Source of the DNA: Nocardioides gansuensis
Lineage (GTDB): Bacteria > Actinomycetota > Actinomycetes > Propionibacteriales > Nocardioidaceae
Assembly: GCF_003076135.1 (NCBI RefSeq)
Contig: NZ_QDGZ01000001.1
Coordinates: 434,001-498,000, forward strand
Direction: 5' to 3'
Length of the DNA: 64,000 nucleotides
Every line of letters begins with the position of its first letter. Position 1 is the stretch's first letter. The translations under genes and the position numbers were made by a program. The notes beneath the pieces were generated by a model. That model was not told the DNA's origin, ran no database searches, and worked only from the letters and a program-made list of their open reading frames with translations. Positions 55,679 to 64,000 of this stretch are shown piece by piece.

Positions 55679-56164
55679 GTGGCGACAGGTGCGTGGGTGC
55701 TGCTGGCCGCGATCGCCCTGGCCCTGGCCATCGGGCTGTGGCGCGCGGCGACCTACGGTCGCTTCCGCGGCACGCACCGGGTGAAGGGCGGGTCGGCCCC
55801 GGCGCGGGACCAGCCAGGCGCCGGTGAGTCGGTCCCGGACGCGCCGGCTCCGGCCGCAGAGGCGGTCACCGAGGTGGGCGCCGTCCTGGGCGAGCGCGCC
55901 ACCCTCCTCCAGTTCTCCAGCGCCTTCTGTGCCCCGTGCCGCGCCACTCGCCGGGTCCTCGGCGACGTCGCCGCGTCGGTCGACGGGGTCGCGCACGTCG
56001 AGGTCGACGCGGAGCACCACCTGGAGGTCGTACGCCGCCTCGGCGTCGTCCGCACGCCCACGACCTTGGTCCTCGACGCGGCCGGCCGGGAGGTCGCCCG
56101 CGCGACCGGCGCACCGCGCAAGGAGCAGGTCCTCGCGGCCGTCGCCCAGGCGGTCTCGCCGTGA
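55679..56164 (+). CDS. membrane-anchored thioredoxin-like protein
   Basis: 161 residues. One N-terminal hydrophobic anchor (3-22), a flexible Pro/Ala linker, then a thioredoxin fold with the active site F-C-A-P-C-R (about 82-87) and cis-Pro loop V-R-T-P-T-T-L (about 122). It lacks the usual Trp before the first Cys. It may handle disulfides at the membrane, but the orientation is unclear. GTG start lies six bases after TAGGTT. Its stop overlaps the methyltransferase start (GTGA). Confidence 0.85.
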   Translation: MATGAWVLLAAIALALAIGLWRAATYGRFRGTHRVKGGSAPARDQPGAGESVPDAPAPAAEAVTEVGAVLGERATLLQFSSAFCAPCRATRRVLGDVAASVDGVAHVEVDAEHHLEVVRRLGVVRTPTTLVLDAAGREVARATGAPRKEQVLAAVAQAVSP

Positions 56165-57033
56165 GCCCCTCCCTGGCGCGCCGCGTGCTGGTGCACGCCT
56201 CCTGGCTGGTGCGCGACCGGCTCCCCGACCGCCCGGTGACGCGCGTCGTGCAGGGCGTCGAGCTGCGGCTGCCGTGGTCGCACCGGCTTCCCGACTACGC
56301 CCTGCTCCACCCGACGTACGGGCAGAACGTCGTGGCCCTGGCCCGTGAGCTCGTCGGGGAGGAGCCGCTGCGGGTGATCGACGTGGGCGCCAACGTCGGC
56401 GACACCGCCCTGCAGGTGCTCGCGGCCGTGGACGCCCGGGTCCTCTGCGTCGAGGGAGACCCGCACTGGCTGGCCTGGTTGCGCGGCAACGTCGACGGCG
56501 ACGACCGCGTCGAGGTGCACGCCGGGCTGCTCGCCCTGGACGGGTCGGCCGCCTCACCCGTGCGCAGCACCGCGGGCACCACTCGCTTCCAGGCCAGCGC
56601 GCAGGCAACGGGCGAGGCGCCGGTGACGCCGGCGCGGCTGCTGGCCGAGCACCCCGACTTCGCGACGGCTCGGCTGGTCAAGAGCGACACCGACGGCTAC
56701 GACGTGCGCCTGGTGCCGGCCCTCGCTGAGGTGCTGACGAGCCGGCCGGTGCTGTTCTTCGAGTACTACCCGGAGCTGACGCGACTCGCCGGCCTCGACC
56801 CCGTCGCCGTGTGGCCCGAGCTGGAGTCGCTGGGCTGGACCCACGCAGGCGTGTGGGACAACAACGGCCTGCCGCTCGGGCGGGTGGCTGTGGCCGAGCT
56901 CGCGGTCCGCGCGGAGCTGCTCGAGGAGGGCCGGCCGCGGTGGCCCTACTGGGACGTGGCGCTGGTCCACGCCGACGACGCCGAGGGAGCCGACGCGCTG
57001 TCGACCCTGCTGCCCGTGGGCTGGCTGGGCTGA
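56161..57033 (+). CDS. FkbM family methyltransferase
   Basis: 290 residues. SAM motif V-I-D-V-G-A-N-V-G-D-T-A (about 77-88), acidic ribose-binding E in C-V-E-G-D, and the FkbM K-S-D-T-D-G-Y-D motif (about 178-185). Probably O-methylates a sugar in the glycan made by this cluster. GTG overlaps the thioredoxin stop. Its last 88 bases overlap, on the opposite strand, the 3' end of the O-antigen ligase gene. Confidence 0.88.
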   Translation: MSPSLARRVLVHASWLVRDRLPDRPVTRVVQGVELRLPWSHRLPDYALLHPTYGQNVVALARELVGEEPLRVIDVGANVGDTALQVLAAVDARVLCVEGDPHWLAWLRGNVDGDDRVEVHAGLLALDGSAASPVRSTAGTTRFQASAQATGEAPVTPARLLAEHPDFATARLVKSDTDGYDVRLVPALAEVLTSRPVLFFEYYPELTRLAGLDPVAVWPELESLGWTHAGVWDNNGLPLGRVAVAELAVRAELLEEGRPRWPYWDVALVHADDAEGADALSTLLPVGWLG

Positions 57034-58328
57034 CGGGCGGCGCCGCCGTCGGCGAGCGTGGGCGGCAGCGCGAAGAGCGCGACGGTGATGAAGAACCACA
57101 GGTGGCGGTCCCAGATGATCGGCTCGAGCTGGCCGATCACGAAGTAGCCCAGCACGGCGACGAGCAGCGACGCGCGGAGCCAGTGCTCGCGGCGTACGCC
57201 GTGGCGCAGCTGCCGCGCGAGCAGCAGCCCGATGCTGCCCCAGATCAGGAGCAGGCCGACGAGGCCGAGCACGCCGCCGACGTTGGCGGCCTCGAGGAAG
57301 AGGTTGTGGGCGTCGAGCCCCTCGTGGAAGCCGAGCCCCGTCCACGGGCGGGAGCCGATCTCGGCGATGGCCTCGGCGGCGTCGCTGAGGTGGTCGGAGT
57401 TGGAGGCGGCGACGTGGCCGGGCAGGCCGATGCCCAGCGCGCGGTGGACCGTCGAGCCGGGGGGCAGGAACGGAAAGGCCGCCGCCAGGGCGACCAGCCC
57501 CACGACGCCTCCGGCGGCCGCGATCCGGATGCCGCGCCAGCGGCCGAGGAGCGCGAGATAGGCGACGGCGACGAACGTGCCGAGCATGGCCGAGCGCGCC
57601 CCGCTGAGCACCTGCCCGGCCAGGCAGACGACGCCCATCAGGGCCGCGGCCGCCTGGGTCCAGCGTGACCGGGCGGACACGCACCACCCGATCGCGACGA
57701 CGGTGCCGAAGAGGCTGGTCAGGGCCAGGTGCATCAGGTGCTCGCCGAAGCCGAAGGCGCGCTGGAAGTAGGGGTCCGAGCGGCCGGCCAGGGCCGACGC
57801 CGCCGAGAGGGTGGCGCCGGCGGCGTAGGCGACGCCCAGCAACGACGCGACCCGCGGAGAGGGGTTGAGAGTGCAGAGGACCAGCATCACCACGGGCATG
57901 CCGAGGACGAAGCGTGCGAGCAGCGTCCACTGGTCCCAGGTGTCCGTGGCGATGGTGCCGAGCAGCCCGCCGGCGGCGAGCACCATCACGCCGACGAAGG
58001 GCGCGAGGACGTGGGGCGGCATCCGGAAGCGACCCAGGAACGGCAGGCAGAGCAGGGCGAGCACGACCAGCGCCACGTCGCCGACGCTCACCGACGGGTG
58101 GAAGGGCCGGATCCCGTTGAGGGGCTGGAGGAAGGCGACCACCGCCACCGGCCAGGCGGCGGTGACGCCCATCCGCTCACTGGCGCCGGCGGCGACGGCC
58201 AGGAGGAAGAAGACGCCGACGATGATGGGGACGATCAGCCGGTGACTGGGGAGCTGAACGGCGCACAGCAGTCCGAAGGCGCCGACGACGGGGGCGACCG
58301 CGGCCGCGGGGACGCGCCTGCCATCCAC
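56946..58328 (-). CDS. O-antigen ligase / polymerase-like membrane protein
   Basis: 460 residues, about 11-12 membrane helices. The Wzy_C region has S-G-A-R-S-A-M-L-G (about 240) and a periplasmic loop with R-P-W-T-G-L-G-F-H-E-G-L-D-A-H-N-L-F-L (about 320-338), typical of O-antigen ligases and polymerases. The final ~30 residues are Ser/Ala-rich, lie in the overlap with the methyltransferase gene, and may be neutral run-through. GTG 58328 has GGGAG seven bases upstream. Confidence 0.82.
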   Translation of the reverse strand: MDGRRVPAAAVAPVVGAFGLLCAVQLPSHRLIVPIIVGVFFLLAVAAGASERMGVTAAWPVAVVAFLQPLNGIRPFHPSVSVGDVALVVLALLCLPFLGRFRMPPHVLAPFVGVMVLAAGGLLGTIATDTWDQWTLLARFVLGMPVVMLVLCTLNPSPRVASLLGVAYAAGATLSAASALAGRSDPYFQRAFGFGEHLMHLALTSLFGTVVAIGWCVSARSRWTQAAAALMGVVCLAGQVLSGARSAMLGTFVAVAYLALLGRWRGIRIAAAGGVVGLVALAAAFPFLPPGSTVHRALGIGLPGHVAASNSDHLSDAAEAIAEIGSRPWTGLGFHEGLDAHNLFLEAANVGGVLGLVGLLLIWGSIGLLLARQLRHGVRREHWLRASLLVAVLGYFVIGQLEPIIWDRHLWFFITVALFALPPTLADGGAARQPSQPTGSRVDSASAPSASSAWTSATSQ

Positions 58329-58439
58329 GATCCGACTCCCAGCTGCCACCGCCGGCCACTCGCCGACTCGTAGGAACACTAGTCGGGGTGGGAGTGGCTG
58401 GTGTGATACTTGCCCGGCAATCGAGGATGTGGAGGCCCG

Positions 58440-59753
58440 ATGACCCTGAGCGACTACGTGCGTCGCATCCTCGTCCGGTGGCGCACGATCGTCCTCGTCG
58501 CTGCGGTGGTGGTGGCCGGGGTCGTCTTCGTGACGCTCCGGACCACGCCGCTCTACACCTCCACCGCGCAGCTCTACGTGAGCAACATGGCGGACGACCC
58601 CGACATCGAGGCGGTCCTCGCCGAGGGCGTGCACGCCCAGGAGCGGGTCGCCTCCTACGCCGCCGTCGCCCGGTCCGAGGCGATGGCCGAGCGGATCAAG
58701 GACGACCTCGACCTGCCCTACCCGGTGGACACCGTGGCGGGGCTGGTGCGCACCGACATCCCCTTCGGCACGGTGGTCATCGACCTGGCGACCGAGGGCG
58801 CCTCCCCGGAGGAGGCACAGGGGATCGGGGAGGCCGTGATCGAGCACTACAACGAGCTGCTCGCCGACCTCGAGGACGTCGAGGGGACGGGCCTGACGAT
58901 CAAGGTCTCGCCGCTGCACGAGCCGACGCTGCCGTCCCGCCCGAGCGCGCCCAACGTCCCCTTCAACATCCTGGCCGGCATCACCGCCGGACTCCTGCTG
59001 GGCCTCGCGGCGGCGGCGCTGCGCGACCTGCTCGACCGCACGCTCCAGGGCGTCGGCGACCTGGAGGTCGCAGGGCTGGGCGTGCTGGGCGAGGTGCCCT
59101 TCCTCGGCCGCGGCGACGAGGAGCCGACGCGTACGACGGAGGCGTTGCGGCAGCTGCGCGCCGTGCTCGAGGGCCACAAGCACCGGGCGTTCGTCGTCGC
59201 CTCCCCGGGACCCGACGAGGGCGCCACCTTCGTCGCGGCCGGTCTCGCCGAGGCCTTCGCGCGGACCGGCCGGGCCACCGTGCTCGTCGACGGCGACCTG
59301 CGCACTCCGGAAGCCGGGGAGCGGCTCGGTCCCACCGACGGCCCCGGCCTTGCCGGCGTACTCCGCGGCGAGGCGACCCTCGACGACGCCCTCCGTGAGG
59401 TCTCCGAGCACCTGTCCGTGCTCCCCGCCGGGGCGCCTGCCCTTGACGCGGGCGAGCTGCTCCCGACGTCCGCGATGCACCTGCTGGTGCGGGAGCTGCG
59501 GGAGCGGTTCGCCGTCGTCGTCGTCGACGGGCCGCCCTTGCGGGCGTTCGCGGACTCCGGCGTGATCGCCCGCCACGTCGACGGGATCGTCGTCGTCGCC
59601 GCCCGCGAGCGCACCACCGGCCCCGAGCTCGCGGCCGCCGTCGACGGCCTGGTCGCCGTCCGCGCGACCGTGCTCGGCGGCGTCCTCAACCGCGCCAGGG
59701 CGGACCGCCGGGACGGCTTCGACGCCTTCGCGGCGGCCGCCCGCCAGGGCTGA
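58440..59753 (+). CDS. Wzz-type chain-length protein fused to a tyrosine-kinase-like ATPase domain (P-loop lysine lost)
   Basis: 437 residues. Two membrane helices (about 16-33 and 178-197) bracket a Wzz-like extracellular domain. The cytoplasmic BY-kinase-like domain (about 240-437) keeps Walker A' V-L-V-D-G-D-L-R-T-P and Walker B V-V-V-V-D-G-P-P, but Walker A reads S-P-G-P-D-E-G-A-T where G-K-S/T is expected. Without that Lys it probably cannot phosphorylate normally and may act structurally in polymer export. No Tyr-rich tail. ATG 58440 has GGAGG upstream. Confidence 0.85.
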   Translation: MTLSDYVRRILVRWRTIVLVAAVVVAGVVFVTLRTTPLYTSTAQLYVSNMADDPDIEAVLAEGVHAQERVASYAAVARSEAMAERIKDDLDLPYPVDTVAGLVRTDIPFGTVVIDLATEGASPEEAQGIGEAVIEHYNELLADLEDVEGTGLTIKVSPLHEPTLPSRPSAPNVPFNILAGITAGLLLGLAAAALRDLLDRTLQGVGDLEVAGLGVLGEVPFLGRGDEEPTRTTEALRQLRAVLEGHKHRAFVVASPGPDEGATFVAAGLAEAFARTGRATVLVDGDLRTPEAGERLGPTDGPGLAGVLRGEATLDDALREVSEHLSVLPAGAPALDAGELLPTSAMHLLVRELRERFAVVVVDGPPLRAFADSGVIARHVDGIVVVAARERTTGPELAAAVDGLVAVRATVLGGVLNRARADRRDGFDAFAAAARQG

Positions 59754-59764
59754 GGCCGACCCTC

Positions 59765-61051
59765 GTGGCCGGGGCTCGCGTGCTCGGGCGCGTGCGCGGC
59801 GGTCTGGCACACCCGGCCGCCGCCGTCGTCCGCGGCTCGCTGGTGGCCCAGCTCGCCCTGCTGGTCTCCGGTCCGGTCGTGCTGCGCCTGCTCGGCGTCA
59901 CCGACCGCGGCGAGCTCGCCCTGGTCTGGGCGGTCGTGCTGCTCGCCTGCCAGGTGGGCGTGCTGGGGCTTCCGGCGGCGGTGACCTGGTACGTCGCGCG
60001 CCGGGGGCTGCGGCCCGCCGACCTGCTGACCCGGCTGCAGGCCCGGTTCGCCGGCCAGGTCGCGGCGGTCTCCGCGCTCACCGCTGCCGCCGTGCTGGGG
60101 GTGAACCTGCTCGGGCCGCCGCTCGGGCGGCCCTGGCTCCTGGCCGGGGTGGCGGGCCTGGGCGCCGGGGCGGCGATGGTCGCACTCGTCGGGCTCGCCG
60201 CCCTCCAGGGCGCCCAGCGCTACCGGCTGCTGGCCTGGCTGCAGCCTGTCCCCGCCGTCTCCTACGCCGTCGCCGTGTGCCTGCTCGCCCTGGCCGGGGT
60301 GGGCTCCGTCCCGCTGCTGCTCGCCCTCAACCTCGCCGGCTGGGGACTCGTGGCGGTGGTCTCCGTGGCCGCGGCGAGGCGCCTTCCGGCCGCGGAGCCG
60401 GACGGTGTGCTGCCCGACGTGGCCGAGGTCGTGGCGTACGGCCGTCGCTCGCTCGTCGCCACCGCCGCTCCCATCGACACGCTCGGCCTCGAGCAGATCC
60501 TCCTCGGGCTCGTCGCGGGGCACCACGCGCTCGGCCTCTTCACGGTCGGCTGGGCGTTCGAGACCGGGCCGGTGGTGGTCCTGGTCGCGTTGGCCGGCTA
60601 TGCGGGGTCGCGGGTGAGCACGCTGGAGCGTCCCGGTCCGTTCGTACGACGGTGGCTGCTGCGCGGGCTCGCCGTCGGGGTCGCTGCGTGCGTGGCCATC
60701 GAGCTGATGCTGGAGCCGGTGCTGCTGTGGGCGTTCGGCCAGGAGGCGGCCCCGGCTGTCCCGCTGGCGCGTGTCCTGGTCGTCGCCGGCGTGGTGCTCG
60801 GCTTGCGCCGACTGTCCGCCGCGATCCTGGTCGGCCTGGGCAAGGCGCGGGCCGCCTCGTGGTGCGAGCTGGCCGGCCTGGCCACGATGCTCGCGGGGAT
60901 GCTGATGCTGCTGCTCCCCCGGTGGACGATCGCCGCGCCCGGCGTGGTGCTGCTGATGGCCGGGGCGGTCGCCCTGTGCGGGCAGCTGGTCGTGCTGGGG
61001 CGGGCGCTCTCGCCGGCCCCTGGCGCGCTAGAGCAGCGAGGCGAGGAGTGA
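59765..61051 (+). CDS. oligosaccharide flippase (MOP/Wzx-like)
   Basis: 428 residues, about 12 hydrophobic segments, fitting Wzx/MATE-type polysaccharide flippases that move lipid-linked repeat units outward. Substrate unknown. GTG 59765 lies 11 bases after the Wzz-like gene, so they share an operon. Its 3' end overlaps the convergent glycosyltransferase gene by 24 bases. Confidence 0.82.
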   Translation: MAGARVLGRVRGGLAHPAAAVVRGSLVAQLALLVSGPVVLRLLGVTDRGELALVWAVVLLACQVGVLGLPAAVTWYVARRGLRPADLLTRLQARFAGQVAAVSALTAAAVLGVNLLGPPLGRPWLLAGVAGLGAGAAMVALVGLAALQGAQRYRLLAWLQPVPAVSYAVAVCLLALAGVGSVPLLLALNLAGWGLVAVVSVAAARRLPAAEPDGVLPDVAEVVAYGRRSLVATAAPIDTLGLEQILLGLVAGHHALGLFTVGWAFETGPVVVLVALAGYAGSRVSTLERPGPFVRRWLLRGLAVGVAACVAIELMLEPVLLWAFGQEAAPAVPLARVLVVAGVVLGLRRLSAAILVGLGKARAASWCELAGLATMLAGMLMLLLPRWTIAAPGVVLLMAGAVALCGQLVVLGRALSPAPGALEQRGEE

Positions 61052-62092
61052 GCGGGTCTGCGAGACCGTACGCCGCCAGGTGAAGGTCGCCGCGTGCGTC
61101 CGCGCGGCCTGCCGCTGCGCCGGGGAGACGGCGAGCGCGGCCCGGACCGCGGTGGCGAGCGCCCCGGGGGTGAAGCCGGCCAGTTCGAACGCGTGCCCGC
61201 CCGCGGCCTCCCGGGTGGCGGGCTCCGGGCCGATCACCACGGGGATGCCGAGCCGCATGGCCTCCACCACCGGCAGCCCGAAGCCCTCGAAGTCGGACGG
61301 GAAGACGACCAGCCCCGCCGAGGCCAGGAGCGCCTGGAAGTCGGGCTCGGGGAGGTACGGCGCGAGCTCCACCGTGCTGAGCCCGCGCTCGGTGATCCCG
61401 GTGGCGACGGCGTCGCGGTCGGCCCCGACGCCGGTCACCACGAGCCGCGGGGCGTCGGCGCCCAGGGCGGTCCAGCCGTCGAGGACGAGGTCGAGGTTCT
61501 TGTTGGGCTGGTGCGCGAATGCGACCGCGTGCCCGCCGGGCCGGTCACCGGCCTGCCACGAGTCGACGTGGTCCGAGCCGTGGTGGGCGACGACCGAGGG
61601 CTTGCCGCGGGTCGCGGGGTGCAGGGTGTGCAGGTCGTCGAGGGTGCGCTGGGAGACCGCGCAGAATCCGTCGGCCAGCCGATAGCTCCGGCCGTAGGCC
61701 GCGGACCGCTGCCAGCGCCGTATCCTGGAGAACTGCCCCGGGCGCAGCTCGTGCCGCAGGTCGTGGACCACCACGGCCAGCGGCAGGCCCGGATGGCGGA
61801 GCGTGGTCGCGGGCAGGGTCGCGAGCACGACGTCGGCGTCCACTGTGCGGGCGAGCCGGGAGACCTCCCGGGTCTGCACCCACGCCCGCCCGACGACGGC
61901 GGGGCCCGGCACGGGCACCCGGTGCAGTGTCACGCCGGGCAGGGTGGGGCCGGGCAGCCCCGGATGCTCCTCGCGCACCAGCAGGTGCACCTCGTCCTCG
62001 GGGCAGGCGTGGGGCCACGCCTCGACGAGCGCGTCGACGTAGGTCCTGATCCCCCCGAACTCCGCGGCCAGGGCCTCGACCAGCACCCTCAT
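61028..62092 (-). CDS. glycosyltransferase family 4 (GT-B)
   Basis: 354 residues. GT-B fold: N-terminal G-G-I-R-T-Y-V (about 14-20) and the C-terminal donor-site E-x7-E motif in F-P-S-D-F-E-G-F-G-L-P-V-V-E-A-M (about 285-300). H-Q-P-N-K-N-L-D-L-V-L opens the second domain. Likely adds a hexose to the lipid-linked glycan. ATG 62092 overlaps the FkbM stop (ATGA). It converges on and overlaps the flippase gene. Confidence 0.9.
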   Translation of the reverse strand: MRVLVEALAAEFGGIRTYVDALVEAWPHACPEDEVHLLVREEHPGLPGPTLPGVTLHRVPVPGPAVVGRAWVQTREVSRLARTVDADVVLATLPATTLRHPGLPLAVVVHDLRHELRPGQFSRIRRWQRSAAYGRSYRLADGFCAVSQRTLDDLHTLHPATRGKPSVVAHHGSDHVDSWQAGDRPGGHAVAFAHQPNKNLDLVLDGWTALGADAPRLVVTGVGADRDAVATGITERGLSTVELAPYLPEPDFQALLASAGLVVFPSDFEGFGLPVVEAMRLGIPVVIGPEPATREAAGGHAFELAGFTPGALATAVRAALAVSPAQRQAARTHAATFTWRRTVSQTRSLLASLL

Positions 62093-62826
62093 CGGCGCAC
62101 GAAGAGCGTGTCGCAGAGCAGCAGCCGGCCGTCGTCCCCGCACCGCCCGGCCTCCCAGGTCCATGGCTCGAGGCCGTGCGCCGCGAGCCGCGCGGTCAGC
62201 TCGGGGGCCAGCAGCTGGCCGGCATAGAGCTCGACGTGGCACAGCTCGAGCTGCACCGCGGCGACCGAGTCGAGCAGGTCTCCGGTGCCGTCGAGGACCT
62301 CGCCCTCGTGCCCTTCGGTGTCGACCTTGAGCAGCAGCCTCGCCGGGGTGAGCCCGTGCGCTGCCACGAGCTCGGCCACCGTGGTCACCGGCACCTCGTG
62401 GCGGGTGACCGTCTCGGCAGCGGGGTCGGTCGCGAGCAGGGCGGCGGTGGGGCTGCTCAGCGTGGAGGAGTAGGAGTTGCGGGCCTCGTGCAGGGTCGCC
62501 CGGCCGGGCGCCCGCCCGACGGCGGCCGCAAGGACGTCCCAGCGGGGGTCGCCGGCCGCCCGCGCGGTCAGCCGCTCCAGGGCGCTGGGCAGCGGCTCGA
62601 CCGAGACCACACGCCCGGTGAAGCCAGCCTGGCGCAGCAGCGCGGCGTACTGCCCGACGTTGGCGCCCACGTCGAGGACCTCCGCGATACCGCGGGCGGT
62701 GAGTGTACGGCGTACGCGCGAGGCCCAGGGGTCGCGACCCAGGTCGAGGTCGGCCCGGAGCAGCGCGCGGCGGACGCCCAGCTTGGCGCGCTCGCGGACG
62801 TCGTAGCGGAGACGCTGGAGGTTCAC
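62089..62826 (-). CDS. FkbM family methyltransferase (second)
   Basis: 245 residues. SAM motif V-L-D-V-G-A-N-V-G-Q-Y-A (about 51-62), V-S-V-E-P motif II, and L-L-L-K-V-D-T-E-G-H-E (about 162-172), the classic FkbM signature. It is a different paralogue from that at 56161. GTG 62826 overlaps the acyltransferase stop (GTGA) and its own stop overlaps the glycosyltransferase start, giving a tight three-gene operon. Confidence 0.92.
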   Translation of the reverse strand: MNLQRLRYDVRERAKLGVRRALLRADLDLGRDPWASRVRRTLTARGIAEVLDVGANVGQYAALLRQAGFTGRVVSVEPLPSALERLTARAAGDPRWDVLAAAVGRAPGRATLHEARNSYSSTLSSPTAALLATDPAAETVTRHEVPVTTVAELVAAHGLTPARLLLKVDTEGHEGEVLDGTGDLLDSVAAVQLELCHVELYAGQLLAPELTARLAAHGLEPWTWEAGRCGDDGRLLLCDTLFVRR

Positions 62827-63938
62827 GCCACCCCCACCGGGACGCGAGGCCGGCGGCCGACCTGGGCGGATCGGCGGGCCGTGGGCTGCTCGACCGTGCG
62901 GAAGAGCAGCTCGCCCAGCACCCCGCTCATCGCCGCGGAGAGGATCGTGAGCAGCAGCACATCCAAGGCGATGCTGGGGTCGGGAAGGGGAGCGACCACG
63001 AAGCGCCACAGCGCCTCGATCACGACCCCGTGCAGCAAGTAGATCGAGTAGGAGCGGTGACCGATCCACCGCAGTGGCGCGGACGCGAGGGCCCGGCGGG
63101 CCGGGTCGGTGCCGGGGCCGAGGTCGCCCAGCAGCAGCAGCCCGACCACGACCGGCGTGAGCACGGCGTCGAGTGCCAGGTAGCGGGAGGCGCCTTCCTG
63201 GAGCACGCCACCGGTCGCCAGCACCAAGGCCCCGCCCAGCAGCACGGTGGGGAGCACCTCACGCGCGACCAGCCCCGCGGAGGGGCGCTCCATGCCCTGG
63301 CGGCGCAAGCCGGTCGAGAAGGCGAGCACGAAGGAGAGCCCGAGGAACGGCGGCATGTGCTCGGGTGGCCCGCTCAGCGCGATGAGGAGGACCAGCAGTC
63401 CGCCGAGAGCCAGGGCGGCCGAGCGCGACCGGAGCACCGCGATCAGCGGGGCCAGGAGGTAGAGGTGGTACTCGAAGGGGACGGTCCACATCGGATGGCT
63501 GAAGGTGGCGATGCCCGCGATGTCGGTGAGCATCAGGAAGTTCAGCACCGTCCGGCCCCAGCTCACCGGCAGGCCGACGTCCCAGTGGGTGCCGCCGGGG
63601 TGGTCGAGGCCGAGGGCCACCATGGTGCCCAGGGTGAGCAGGAGGGCCGCCCAGTACGTCGGGACCAGCCGCCAGGTGCGCCGGCGCACGAAGAGCCAGG
63701 TCTGGGGGAGGATCGCTCCGCCGCGCCAGTGCCGGCCCAGCAGGTAGCCCGACAGCACGATGAACACCAGGACCGCGGAGTGGGCCAGGCCGCCGAGGGC
63801 CGTGACGATGGCGGTCGAGCCCAGCCCCGCCGCGGAGCGCACCGTCAGCACGACGTGCCACACGATCACCGCGGCGCATGCGAGCGCCCGGACGCCGTCG
63901 GTCCAGGGCAGTGCGGGCGGGCTCGCCGTGGACCGCAT
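62823..63938 (-). CDS. acyltransferase family 3 membrane protein (OafA-like)
   Basis: 371 residues, about ten membrane helices. The catalytic His-type region V-I-V-W-H-V-V-L (about 24) and R-R-R-T-W-R-L-V-P-T-Y-W (about 83-94) match acyltransferase-3 enzymes that O-acetylate surface sugars. ATG 63938 was chosen because AAGGAGGGCC precedes it; an upstream ATG at 63992 has no ribosome site. It is first in the operon with FkbM and the glycosyltransferase. Confidence 0.88.
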   Translation of the reverse strand: MRSTASPPALPWTDGVRALACAAVIVWHVVLTVRSAAGLGSTAIVTALGGLAHSAVLVFIVLSGYLLGRHWRGGAILPQTWLFVRRRTWRLVPTYWAALLLTLGTMVALGLDHPGGTHWDVGLPVSWGRTVLNFLMLTDIAGIATFSHPMWTVPFEYHLYLLAPLIAVLRSRSAALALGGLLVLLIALSGPPEHMPPFLGLSFVLAFSTGLRRQGMERPSAGLVAREVLPTVLLGGALVLATGGVLQEGASRYLALDAVLTPVVVGLLLLGDLGPGTDPARRALASAPLRWIGHRSYSIYLLHGVVIEALWRFVVAPLPDPSIALDVLLLTILSAAMSGVLGELLFRTVEQPTARRSAQVGRRPRVPVGVA

Positions 63939-64000
63939 CCGGCCCTCCTTGTCGATCCGCACATCCAACATCCGACCGCGGGAGGATGTCACAACTCGAT

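Overview
The window is high-GC actinobacterial DNA, most like a Nocardioides or close relative (family Nocardioidaceae). This rests on the strong GC bias with frequent GTG starts, a mycothiol synthase gene, an orphan GlnR-type regulator, and the order purF-purM-DUF3073-valine/leucine dehydrogenase, which I recall from Streptomyces. The genus is inferred from gene content and style; no rRNA or species marker is present.

Layout. 1-1.4 kb: two WXG100/EspC-like genes (type VII secretion type) running off the left edge. 1.5-24 kb: the purine genes purC, purS-purQ, purL, purF and purM, interleaved with a DUF3817 protein, an SRPBCC protein, an acyl-CoA ligase, a NarL-type two-component pair, a secreted DUF1906 hydrolase, an M28 peptidase, a sterol-carrier-like protein, an M20 dipeptidase and a GAF histidine kinase. 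24-31 kb: an amino-acid dehydrogenase, a beta-propeller protein, tRNA-Phe/Glu/Asp/Lys, a zincin, two FluC fluoride channel genes joined to an anti-sigma-like ATPase, and a type II NADH dehydrogenase. 31-34 kb: a cold-shock gene with a long leader, a small conserved-looking ORF and a DUF3352 protein.

34-43.4 kb is a phosphate island: mutT1, pstSCAB, pit-DUF47 and ppk, with direct-repeat PHO boxes before pstS and ppk. 43.5-46.7 kb has an esterase, DsrE, nitrobindin-like, Fur and YgfZ-like genes. 46.8-52.9 kb is a nitrogen block: ureABCFGD with a GlnR-like box at its promoter, then mshD and a glnR-like regulator gene. 53-64 kb holds MoaD, a secreted repeat protein, a thioredoxin-like protein and a glycan cluster (two FkbM methyltransferases, O-antigen ligase, Wzz/tyrosine-kinase-like protein, flippase, glycosyltransferase, acyltransferase).

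Most notable structure: four copies of one palindromic element, each exactly 59 bp (21-bp conserved arm, 17-bp variable centre, 21-bp arm), at 11691, 27695, 39396 and 51222. Their tips carry TAG in both directions; at 51222 the element supplies the stop codons of both flanking convergent genes, and at 27695 that of one. A different palindromic repeat lies at 24111-24198. A second pattern is gene expression without a leader: many genes start 5-7 nt after a TAnnnT element, including two divergent pairs whose -10 elements overlap and a 14-codon upstream ORF that overlaps the ureA start.
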